Below the pieces are notes generated by a model, which saw nothing but the letters and a program-made list of their open reading frames with translations, had not been told where the DNA came from and made no database searches. Of a stretch of 43,230 bases of DNA, positions 22,494-29,543 are shown one piece after another. Source of the stretch: a virus; IMG/VR virus record IMGVR_UViG_3300035698_017915, positions 1 through 43,230 of that record. One strand, given 5' to 3'. The position numbers and the translations under genes were made by a program. Numbering within the stretch: the first letter of the stretch is position 1; every line of letters starts with the position of its first letter.

Positions 22494-23508
22494 AAATTAT
22501 CAGGCTCATGATAGATTGGATATTCGCTTTGATCCTCAGATAACCACACTTGTTGGCCCCAGCGATGTGGGGAAGTCCAGCATCATACGGGCAATGCGTT
22601 GGTTGATGTTGAATAGTCCTAGAGGGGAAGCCTTCATACGTACTGGTAGCAAATCAACTACAGTGCGTATGAAGATAGATGATGCTGTAGTACGTCGTCA
22701 AAAAGGGGGAAAAGATAATGTTTATTCTATTGGCAAAGGAAAAACATTTAGGGCATTTGGAAATGATGTTCCTCCTGATATTCAGGAAATTCTGTGTGTT
22801 GATGATTTGAATTTCCAGTTACAACACTCGGTACCTTTCTGGTTTAGTCTATCTGCTGCTGAAGTGGGAAGGCAGTTAAACAAAATTGTAGACTTGGAAG
22901 TTATTGACAAGGTTGCCAAGAAGCTGAACAGCAAGGTGAGGAAGCATCGAGTAGAGTTAGAGATAAGTGAAAAACGAATACAAGAGGCAGAAGACAAAGA
23001 AAAAGAAACTGCTTTTGCTGTGGACATGTCAGAAGATCTGGCAGGCTTAGAGGGATTACAAAAAAAGATAAGTGAGGGAAAGGATGCAGCAGAATCCTTG
23101 CTTCTCATTATCAATCCGATCAAGATCATAAGCAGAGAAAAGAAGCAACTGAAAGCAAAGCTAGAAGACATAAAGATTGTAAGAGATACTGGTCAAAAAT
23201 GCAGTGAGTTGTCCCTTGATTTAGAGGAACTGGATGAAGTTCTAGTGGACATAGAAGAAGTCACAGAACTAGTTTTGGTAGTAGTTCCTGATTACAGTGG
23301 ATTGGATAAAATTGTTGCTGAGTGTGGATTGGTTTTGGCAGAGATTAGTAGTACAGATGATTTGCTGAGACAGATAGAAACAATGAAGAAAAATTCAACT
23401 GTGAATGAGGATATGTTGCAAGGGGTTTTGCAGGAATTAGAAACAATGAACGATGGAATTTGCCCGGTGTGTGGGGGTGAATGGGATGGAGGGAATTATG
23501 AAGGGTAA
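22471..23508 (+). CDS. SbcC/Rad50/gp46-like ATPase, N-terminal half ending at the zinc hook
   Basis: 345 aa from the ATG at 22471 (GGAG seven bases upstream). It begins LKRLLIENYQAHDRLDI with Walker A GPSDVGKSS. The Q-loop region follows (FQLQHSVPFWFSL), then coiled coil from ~residue 150 onward. It ends with CPVCGG, the zinc hook, ten residues before the stop. The returning coil and the second ATPase half are absent from this chain; they are encoded at 24722 and 24960. It acts with SbcD in processing DNA ends. Confidence 0.88.
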   Translation: MLKRLLIENYQAHDRLDIRFDPQITTLVGPSDVGKSSIIRAMRWLMLNSPRGEAFIRTGSKSTTVRMKIDDAVVRRQKGGKDNVYSIGKGKTFRAFGNDVPPDIQEILCVDDLNFQLQHSVPFWFSLSAAEVGRQLNKIVDLEVIDKVAKKLNSKVRKHRVELEISEKRIQEAEDKEKETAFAVDMSEDLAGLEGLQKKISEGKDAAESLLLIINPIKIISREKKQLKAKLEDIKIVRDTGQKCSELSLDLEELDEVLVDIEEVTELVLVVVPDYSGLDKIVAECGLVLAEISSTDDLLRQIETMKKNSTVNEDMLQGVLQELETMNDGICPVCGGEWDGGNYEG

Positions 23509-24469
23509 AGTAATTGCAGTTACTTGTTCAGATGTTCATTTGACATTGAATGCTCCTGTTTCCAGATCAGCAGAACCTGATTGGTTGGAAGCACAGGGAA
23601 GGATTTTGGATCAAGTGGATGCCCTTGCCAAGATGCATGGGGCTCCTGTTATTTATGCTGGGGATATTTTTCATAAATGGAATGCATCCCCAGAGTTGAT
23701 CAACTGGGCAGCAGCAAGATTGCCGAACGGATGGGCTGTGCCAGGGCAGCATGATCTTCCTTTACACAATTACGAAGACATGTATAAGTCTGCTTTTCAT
23801 ACATTGGTAGAGATTGGCGTATTGATGTACATGCCTGTCAATGATCCCAGTGTGTTGTCAACATTCAATCATTCTCATCCTAAAATGAAAACAGTTCTCC
23901 ATGCTTTTCCATGGGGGACTCCTATTAAGTTTCCTGAAAAAACAGACAAGCAAAGAGAAGATTGGGATGAAGAAGGGCATATCCAGATAGCTGTTGTACA
24001 CAAGTATATTTGGAAATCAGGTAAGACGTATGTAGGAGCACCTGATGAGGAAAAATTGTCTGCATACAAAAAGAACCTGGAAGGATTTGATGTAGCCGTT
24101 TTTGGAGACAATCACAAAGCCTTCAAAGGAAGATCAGGTGATTGTCTTGTTTTAAACAATGGTTGTTTGATTCAACGAAAATCAGACGAAGCACCATTCC
24201 AGCCAACTGTTGGTTTGATAAAAATTGAAGATAATGTGATTAGCACAGAGGTTGTAGAGCTAGATACAAGCAAGGATCAGTGGTCCATAGATACTTCCAT
24301 GACGGCTGATGCTGAAGAAGTCAGGGAGGATATGAAAGGATTCTTGGATTGTTTAAAGCAAATGGGTGCTGATGGATTCAGTTTTCGGGATGCTGTCATC
24401 CATTACATGGCGGATCACACAGTATCGGATGGGGTAAAGAAAATCTTGCTAGAAGCGATGGAGGATTAA
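23498..24469 (+). CDS. SbcD/Mre11/gp47-like nuclease
   Basis: 323 aa from the ATG at 23498. Calcineurin-type phosphoesterase motifs: SDVHL, YAGDIFHKW, PGQHDLP (GNHD variant), VVHKYIW and GDNHKAF (GHxH variant), then a C-terminal helical domain. It overlaps the SbcC N-half gene by 11 nt. Partner of the split SbcC in double-strand end resection or degradation. Confidence 0.88.
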   Translation: MKGKVIAVTCSDVHLTLNAPVSRSAEPDWLEAQGRILDQVDALAKMHGAPVIYAGDIFHKWNASPELINWAAARLPNGWAVPGQHDLPLHNYEDMYKSAFHTLVEIGVLMYMPVNDPSVLSTFNHSHPKMKTVLHAFPWGTPIKFPEKTDKQREDWDEEGHIQIAVVHKYIWKSGKTYVGAPDEEKLSAYKKNLEGFDVAVFGDNHKAFKGRSGDCLVLNNGCLIQRKSDEAPFQPTVGLIKIEDNVISTEVVELDTSKDQWSIDTSMTADAEEVREDMKGFLDCLKQMGADGFSFRDAVIHYMADHTVSDGVKKILLEAMED

Positions 24470-24477
24470 AAAACATT

Positions 24478-24717
24478 ATGCCAAAAGCTGAAGAAATTAG
24501 ACGTTGTTTGATTCTTTTCTATGAATCAAGTAATCACGCAATGTATGTTAATTACAATGCTAGTGTAGATCGTATGACAGATATGTGCCGTAATCCAAAA
24601 GCTAAACGAGAGTTGGTTGGGTGCTTACGTAATTGGGCTGATGATATTGAAAAGAATTATCCCAAGGGTCCACCATGGGGAACACAGCCAGAAGAAGAAC
24701 TTGATAGAAAGGATTAA
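24478..24717 (+). CDS. Hypothetical protein
   Basis: 79 aa. Helical (IRRCLILFYESSNHAMYVNY, LRNWADDIEKN) with a Pro-rich tail (KGPPWGTQPEEE). Located between the SbcD gene and the SbcC C-terminal parts. No family recognised; its start has only a weak ribosome site. Confidence 0.55.
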   Translation: MPKAEEIRRCLILFYESSNHAMYVNYNASVDRMTDMCRNPKAKRELVGCLRNWADDIEKNYPKGPPWGTQPEEELDRKD

Positions 24718-24721
24718 CCTG

Positions 24722-24967
24722 ATGGATTTAGTATTGTTTAAGAAGTTGAAGCAATCAGCGGTTGATCTTCAACGATCCGTAGATAGGTCACAGGGACAAC
24801 TGAACGGGCTCATGGAGCGTCTACGGGACGAGAAGGGGTGTTCGTCCGTAAAGGAGGCACAAGACAAGAGAACGAAGCTGAAGGCCAAATTGGACGTATT
24901 GGAAAAGAGGTTTGATAAAGAGTTTAAGGTATTTGAAGAAACATGGAAGGAACACATGGATGAGTAA
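24722..24967 (+). CDS. Short coiled-coil protein, possible returning arm of split SbcC
   Basis: 81 aa from the ATG at 24722. Nearly all coiled coil (LKQSAVDLQRSVDRSQGQLNGLMERL, KRTKLKAKLDVLEKRFDKEF). It overlaps the SbcC C-half start by eight nt. In a one-chain SbcC the coil returning from the zinc hook would lie here, so it may complete the arm; this is inference from order and structure. Confidence 0.6.
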   Translation: MDLVLFKKLKQSAVDLQRSVDRSQGQLNGLMERLRDEKGCSSVKEAQDKRTKLKAKLDVLEKRFDKEFKVFEETWKEHMDE

Positions 24968-25544
24968 CCTTGGGGGGATAAGGAAGAATGTGGATGAACT
25001 GTTGGTAGCTCACAAACAGGCTGTGAACAATGTTGCTGATGAATCATCAAAAAAGACTTGCATTGAAACAGAGTTGAAAGATACTCTTGAAGCACAAGCA
25101 ATCTCCCAAAATATAGCTCAGACCCTTCAACAAAAAGCACAGGACCAGATTGCCAAGGTGGTTACTCAGTGTTTGCAGGGGGTGTTCCCTGATGACCCCT
25201 ATAATTTTGAGATACAATTAGAGATGAAGCGAGGGAAGACAGAAGCCCGATTAGTTTTCCTTCGTGATGGTGTGGAATCACTTGATCCTCTGAATGAAGT
25301 GGGTGGAGGGGTGATTGATGTGGCGGCATTAGCTTTGCGGTTAGCCTGTATACTTATGCTACAACCACCAAAAAGAAGAATCTTGATATTGGATGAGCCT
25401 TTTTCAAACATACGTGGAGTACAAAATAGAGCACGTACAAGACAAATGCTCATGGAGTTATCAAAAGAAATGGAGTTGCAGATTATAATCAATACAGACA
25501 TTCCAGAATTCAGATTAGGAACCGTTATTGAACTTACGAAATAA
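24960..25544 (+). CDS. SbcC/gp46-like ATPase, C-terminal half
   Basis: 194 aa from the ATG at 24960 (GGAAGG upstream). The N-terminal ~70 residues are coiled coil. The ABC signature region is VGGGVIDVAALALRLAC, Walker B RRILILDEPFSNI, and a D-loop/His-switch area ends with IIINTDIPEF. It must pair with the Walker A half encoded at 22471 to make an active ATP site. Confidence 0.88.
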   Translation: MSNLGGIRKNVDELLVAHKQAVNNVADESSKKTCIETELKDTLEAQAISQNIAQTLQQKAQDQIAKVVTQCLQGVFPDDPYNFEIQLEMKRGKTEARLVFLRDGVESLDPLNEVGGGVIDVAALALRLACILMLQPPKRRILILDEPFSNIRGVQNRARTRQMLMELSKEMELQIIINTDIPEFRLGTVIELTK

Positions 25545-25559
25545 TCAAAAGGAGAAATT

Positions 25560-26123
25560 GTGGAAGGAATTGATCTGGGTGAATTACAAAACAGGATTGA
25601 TCAGATATTAGATATGACAATCGCAGACATGGAAGGTAGTCACGATTTAACCATAAGGGAAGTAAACAAATTAGAAAAAGGAATCGGTTGCTGCATGATC
25701 AGAGAGCTATTGGATGTTCCTTTATATCGCATAAAACAGATCAGTGGATTTGGGGAAAAGGCTTTAACATCATTGAAGGATTGTTTACAGGAAGTACAAG
25801 ACAAGATAGCCCAATTAGCAGATGAGTATGATGCAAGAAAAAAGACAACGTTTAAAAAAAAGGGTTTGAAATGCATCCAATGTGGAAATTGTTGCAAGGT
25901 TGGTGGTCCATGTGATTGGCTTGGTTGGAGAAGTTCTAAGCATTGGAGTAGCCGTGATAATGACTTTGAAGGAACATGCCCCGAACTATGTGATGATGGG
26001 AAATGTGGCATCATCATTAAAGCAAGAGCCGGTAAACTGAACCTTCATCCAAATGCTTTATCATCCATGAATCGAATACTTAAAGGGGTGTGTACTGCTC
26101 CGAAGTTGAGGAGAAAACGTTGA
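25560..26123 (+). CDS. Protein with RNA-polymerase alpha-CTD-like helix-hairpin-helix and Cys-rich domain
   Basis: 187 aa from a GTG with AAGGAG six bases upstream. Residues ~35-80 (VNKLEKGIG, LLDVPLYRIKQISGFGEKALTSLKDCL) match the alpha-CTD helix-hairpin-helix pattern used for DNA UP-element contact. Residues ~100-145 have CIQCGNCCKVGGPC and later CPELCDDGKC, like the Cys clusters of YkgJ-type putative Fe-S/zinc proteins. The combination suggests a DNA-bound metalloprotein, perhaps a transcription modulator; unproven. Confidence 0.65.
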   Translation: MEGIDLGELQNRIDQILDMTIADMEGSHDLTIREVNKLEKGIGCCMIRELLDVPLYRIKQISGFGEKALTSLKDCLQEVQDKIAQLADEYDARKKTTFKKKGLKCIQCGNCCKVGGPCDWLGWRSSKHWSSRDNDFEGTCPELCDDGKCGIIIKARAGKLNLHPNALSSMNRILKGVCTAPKLRRKR

Positions 26124-26305
26124 TTACTATATTTGTTGTGCTAGTGGTGGTACTTTTTTTTGGCATTCTTATTAGTTTAGCGTTTCCTGAACATACAGGT
26201 TATTTTGGTTCACAACCAAGTTGCCTTGGAGTCGCTATTACAGGCATTGGTTTTATTGGTTTGCTTGTGTTGGCGTGCATGTATTTGGGGAAGTGGTTAC
26301 TTTGA
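26120..26305 (+). CDS. Two-helix membrane protein
   Basis: 61 aa from a TTG (GAGGAG upstream) overlapping the previous TGA. Two hydrophobic segments (IFVVLVVVLFFGILISLA and VAITGIGFIGLLVLACMYL) joined by a short polar loop. Unknown function. Confidence 0.6.
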   Translation: MITIFVVLVVVLFFGILISLAFPEHTGYFGSQPSCLGVAITGIGFIGLLVLACMYLGKWLL

Positions 26306-26315
26306 GGAGGAAACG

Positions 26316-27428
26316 ATGAACATACTAGTAACAGGTGGATTGGGATACATCGGTTCTCATACAGTTGCTTTGTTGTTGAGACAAGGGCACGAAGTAACTG
26401 TGTTGGACAATATAGAACGGGGCCATTTTTTGGCTATCTCACCTGAAGTGGATTTCTTCAACAGGGATTTGAAAAATACAGATGATGTTGCATGGGTGCT
26501 GTACAGGAAAAACATTGATCTAGTAATTCATTTTGCTGGTTATGCTTATGTTCAAGAGTCTTTCTACAAACCTTTGCAATACTGGGACAATAATGTAGTT
26601 GGCACAGCTAGTCTCATAGAAGCTATGTTGCAGAACAGCGTGAAGGATATCATCTTCAGCAGCACTTGTGCCACATACGGAAACCATGTTACTCCTATCA
26701 CAGAGAATACCCCACAAGAGCCCATAAACCCTTATGGAATGAGCAAGCTGGCTGTTGAGCAATTGTTGAAATCGTTTAGCATGAGCAAGTACAAAATAGC
26801 TTCTATAGCTTTGCGTTATTTCAATGCGGCTGGTTGTGATGATCTCAATGACCTTGGAGAAGACCATAGGCCAGAGACACATTTGATCCCTTCTATTTTG
26901 AGACATACTTATGATCAAGACGAAGTGCCCATTCCTATCTATGGTACAAGCAACAATACTTTTGATGGGACATGTTGCAGAGATTATGTGCATGTTATTG
27001 ATCTTGCTATGGCTCATGTGCAGGCTATTAAACAGTTAGAACGTGGAAAATTTAAGCCTTACAATTTAGGGACAGGAAAAACACATTCAGTATTGGAAGT
27101 AATCAAAGCTTGTGAAGAAGTAACTGGTTACAAAATACCGATTGAAAGCAGGAAGGGGCGTCCAGGTGATCCTGAAAGTCTGATGGCTGATGCCACTTTG
27201 GCTGAGACAGAATTAGGATGGATTCCAGAGCATCCAGATCTGTTGGAGATGGTGCAATCGGCATGGAATTGGCTGGTCAAAAATCCATTGGGATATGGCT
27301 GTCCAAGGTATGTGAGAGAACGTGTAAAAAAAGGAACAGTTGGTAGAAAGCCTAATGAAGAGATAAAGAAGAAAGAGAAGAAGAGGATAAAGGCTGAGAA
27401 AAGAAGGAAGAAGAATCGCAAGAAGTGA
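26316..27428 (+). CDS. galE: UDP-glucose 4-epimerase, GalE-like
   Basis: 370 aa from the ATG at 26316 (GAGGAG). Extended SDR enzyme: NILVTGGLGYIGSH (NAD binding), HFAGYAYV, SSTCATYG, PYGMSKL (Tyr-x3-Lys catalytic pair), RYFNAAG, RDYVHVIDLA and YNLGTGK. It would interconvert UDP-Glc and UDP-Gal (or GlcNAc forms). The end carries an unusual Lys/Arg tail of about 35 residues (EEIKKKEKKRIKAEKRRKK) not typical of GalE. With the dehydrogenase at 28385 it suggests a phage sugar-nucleotide pathway. Confidence 0.93.
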   Translation: MNILVTGGLGYIGSHTVALLLRQGHEVTVLDNIERGHFLAISPEVDFFNRDLKNTDDVAWVLYRKNIDLVIHFAGYAYVQESFYKPLQYWDNNVVGTASLIEAMLQNSVKDIIFSSTCATYGNHVTPITENTPQEPINPYGMSKLAVEQLLKSFSMSKYKIASIALRYFNAAGCDDLNDLGEDHRPETHLIPSILRHTYDQDEVPIPIYGTSNNTFDGTCCRDYVHVIDLAMAHVQAIKQLERGKFKPYNLGTGKTHSVLEVIKACEEVTGYKIPIESRKGRPGDPESLMADATLAETELGWIPEHPDLLEMVQSAWNWLVKNPLGYGCPRYVRERVKKGTVGRKPNEEIKKKEKKRIKAEKRRKKNRKK

Positions 27429-27458
27429 GGGGCACAGGTTTTGAACAAAGGAGAAGAT

Positions 27459-27749
27459 ATGTCTGAATTGACTGTGAGTGGTATTATTGGGGAACTAAAA
27501 GCAATAAAGCAAAAATGTGACGGTATGTTGCATCATGCTAATGTCAGTTTGGCTTTGAATCCTTCTGATGTGGACATGGTGCAAATAATGTTCATGTCAA
27601 AAGGTACTTCAGAACTTCTTACCCAAATGATTGAGTGTTACACAAATGGGCATTTGATGGTCGATATATCTCAAGAGAAGTTGGATGAAAAGATAGTAGA
27701 AGTGATGAGGGATATAACCATGGATTTCAAACCGGAAGAACTTAATTAG
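27459..27749 (+). CDS. Hypothetical protein
   Basis: 96 aa from the ATG at 27459 (AAGGAG). Helical (VSGIIGELKAIKQKCDGML), C-terminal acidic helix. No recognised family. Confidence 0.65.
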   Translation: MSELTVSGIIGELKAIKQKCDGMLHHANVSLALNPSDVDMVQIMFMSKGTSELLTQMIECYTNGHLMVDISQEKLDEKIVEVMRDITMDFKPEELN

Positions 27750-27758
27750 GAAAGTCTC

Positions 27759-28058
27759 ATGGTAGATTTCAAAAAGATATTTGAAAGAATAAACAAAAAT
27801 ATAGAAGGACGCAAAGCTGGCAGAGTAGTTGCAGAGATGGCTACTGAAGAGGCTAAAAAGCTTCAAGGAAAGTATTCTTTTTGGGAAGCAATCATAGGAG
27901 TCATTCCGAAGAAGTACATGCCTGTGCTTAAAAAATCGAAGTTTAAGCCGATGGATGATACGGAAGTCAAAGCATTTGAATCCAGGAAGATATCGTTTGG
28001 TAATTCAGAAATTCAAAAAGAATTGGAGAAGACAGATGGATATCAAGCGGATTTTTAG
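27759..28058 (+). CDS. Hypothetical protein
   Basis: 99 aa, ribosome site GGAAAG. Basic N-terminal helix (KKIFERINKNIEGRKAG), no known motif. Ends overlapping the next small membrane gene. Confidence 0.6.
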   Translation: MVDFKKIFERINKNIEGRKAGRVVAEMATEEAKKLQGKYSFWEAIIGVIPKKYMPVLKKSKFKPMDDTEVKAFESRKISFGNSEIQKELEKTDGYQADF

Positions 28059-28131
28059 ATGGTATGATTTCATTGCCGTTCTGGTAGTGATATTGTGTGT
28101 AATAGGCATTTTGTCTACACTGCTTGTGTAG
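28036..28131 (+). CDS. Very small membrane protein
   Basis: 31 aa with a strong GGAG ribosome site seven bases upstream. MDIKRIFRWYDF, then a hydrophobic helix (IAVLVVILCVIGILSTLLV). Overlaps the previous gene in another frame. Confidence 0.5.
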   Translation: MDIKRIFRWYDFIAVLVVILCVIGILSTLLV

Positions 28132-28160
28132 TATTAGGTAACATTACCTTTTTGGTAACG

Positions 28161-28264
28161 GTGCGACACTTTTGCCCAAGACTGATTTTGCCCTTATTGG
28201 TATCAAAGGACTTAGGTGTGTTTTGGAATCAAAACACGTATGAATGGGTAATATTTTGTCGCAC
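28161..28264 (+). ncRNA. Structured intergenic region, possible small RNA or leader
   Basis: GTGCGACA (28161-28168) pairs with TGTCGCAC (28257-28264) and encloses a perfect hairpin GTGTTTTG-GAAT-CAAAACAC (28218-28237). GGTAACATTACC followed by five T lies just before. The TGCGAC/GTCGCA core is the same as in the iterons at 34-93. A terminator follows at 28297. Whether it is an RNA or a DNA-binding region is open. Confidence 0.4.
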
Positions 28265-28296
28265 ACTTGTAAGGTATGATTGAGCCCCCAGAGGTG

Positions 28297-28358
28297 AGGG
28301 TGTTCCCAGTGTTAATAGCCAATTCCATGAGCGTCAGCCTGGGGACACCCTGCCTTTT
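28297..28358 (+). terminator. Rho-independent terminator
   Basis: AGGGTGTTCCCAG (28297-28309) pairs with CTGGGGACACCCT (28339-28351) through 13 bp with one G-T pair, followed by GCCTTTTTA. It lies just upstream of the dehydrogenase gene, so that gene needs either read-through or a promoter in the last ~25 bp; it may act as a leader attenuator. Confidence 0.75.
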
Positions 28359-28384
28359 TATAAACGTGTAAGGAAATATTTAGA

Positions 28385-29335
28385 ATGGATGTTGCTCCCC
28401 TTGAAGAGATCCTGGTAATTGGACATGGTTTTGTAGGCGAAGCTGTTTGCCAGGGTATGCGTCATGCAGTTGATGTGGTTGCCTATGATATCAAAAAAGG
28501 CATGTACATATATGACAAAGAGACAGTTAAGCACACACCTATAGGAAATCCACATATCCCTTCCTTGGACGACATGGTTGACGGACCTTCGGTTATTTTT
28601 GTCTGTGTGCCAACACCCATGAAAGAAGATGGAAGTTGTTGCACATCTATTGTGGAACAGGTGCTCAGTGATTTGGATGAGAGTGCTAGGAAGGCTGACA
28701 TAGTTGTTCCTGTTATTATCAAGAGCACAGTACCTCCAGGAACAACAAGGAGATTGAATGGGGAATGTGCTAATCTGGAAGTGATGTTCTCTCCTGAGTT
28801 TTTGACAGAGGCTAATCACATAGAGGATTTTAAGAGTCAGACAAGCATCTTCATTGGCTGCTGTACTCCAGGTGGGATGCATGTTTACACAGTGTTTGAT
28901 ATGTTTAATAAGGCTTATCCTGATGCAGAATGTGTGGATAGCACACCTGAGACAATGGAGATGGTTAAGTACACGATCAATTGTTATCTGGCTACCAAAG
29001 TCTCTTTTGCAAATGAGATTTTTCAAATCTGTGATAAGCTTGGAGTCGATTACAATCGGGTGCGACGTTACATCTTACATGATGAACGATTAGGAAAGAG
29101 TCATTGGCAAGTACCTGGACCCATGCCTCTTGACGATGGGAGCAATGGACCACCCTTCGGATTCGGGGGATCATGTTTTCCGAAGGATATCAACTCATTG
29201 ATCAATGTAGCAGAGAAATTGGGAGTGAGTTCCAAGGTACTGAAAGCGGCATGGAATAAGAATCTTGAGGTGCGTCCAGATATGGATTGGAAGAAGTTGG
29301 AAGGTAGGGCTGTTGTGCAGAGTGTGTGCAGATGA
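28385..29335 (+). CDS. UDP-glucose/GDP-mannose dehydrogenase family protein, short form
   Basis: 316 aa. N-terminal Rossmann segment ILVIGHGFVGEAV, then FVCVPTPM, IIKSTVPPGTT, FSPEFLTE, the central helix region VKYTINCYLATKVSFANE and the catalytic Cys motif GFGGSCFPKD. About 60 residues follow the Cys; the C-terminal UDP-binding domain of full-length enzymes (usually 390-450 aa) is missing. It could act with another subunit or be a specialised phage form. It may use UDP-sugars from the GalE-like enzyme. No strong ribosome site is seen. Confidence 0.85.
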   Translation: MDVAPLEEILVIGHGFVGEAVCQGMRHAVDVVAYDIKKGMYIYDKETVKHTPIGNPHIPSLDDMVDGPSVIFVCVPTPMKEDGSCCTSIVEQVLSDLDESARKADIVVPVIIKSTVPPGTTRRLNGECANLEVMFSPEFLTEANHIEDFKSQTSIFIGCCTPGGMHVYTVFDMFNKAYPDAECVDSTPETMEMVKYTINCYLATKVSFANEIFQICDKLGVDYNRVRRYILHDERLGKSHWQVPGPMPLDDGSNGPPFGFGGSCFPKDINSLINVAEKLGVSSKVLKAAWNKNLEVRPDMDWKKLEGRAVVQSVCR

Positions 29336-29384
29336 CAATTGTCATTTACTAATATCTACTAACATTTGACAATTCAGTATGAAG

Positions 29385-29432
29385 TCAAAAATTGTCTGGA
29401 CAAAAATTGTCTGGGCAAAAACTTGTCTAGGG
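29385..29432. repeat. Three direct repeats of about 15 nt
   Basis: TCAAAAATTGTCTGGA, CAAAAATTGTCTGGG and CAAAAACTTGTCTAGGG follow each other at 29385-29400, 29401-29415 and 29416-29432. They lie in the AT-rich stretch 29336-29543, which has no gene. That stretch also holds the palindrome GACAATTGTC near 29334 and the hairpin GTGAACT-TTCTAT-AGTTCAC (29483-29502). Possibly protein-binding sites. Confidence 0.65.
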
Positions 29433-29543
29433 TCTTTTTCATTTTTGGGTTGAATTGTATCTGGGTTTTGTTTTTTCTTTTGGTGAACTTTCTATAGTTC
29501 ACAATGTTGATAATTCATCAGCAATCGGGTTACTGTCTTTTAG

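Noticed and set aside
28095-28283. 62-aa open frame in the structured intergenic region
   Set aside because: No ribosome site, odd composition, and it runs through the inverted repeats.
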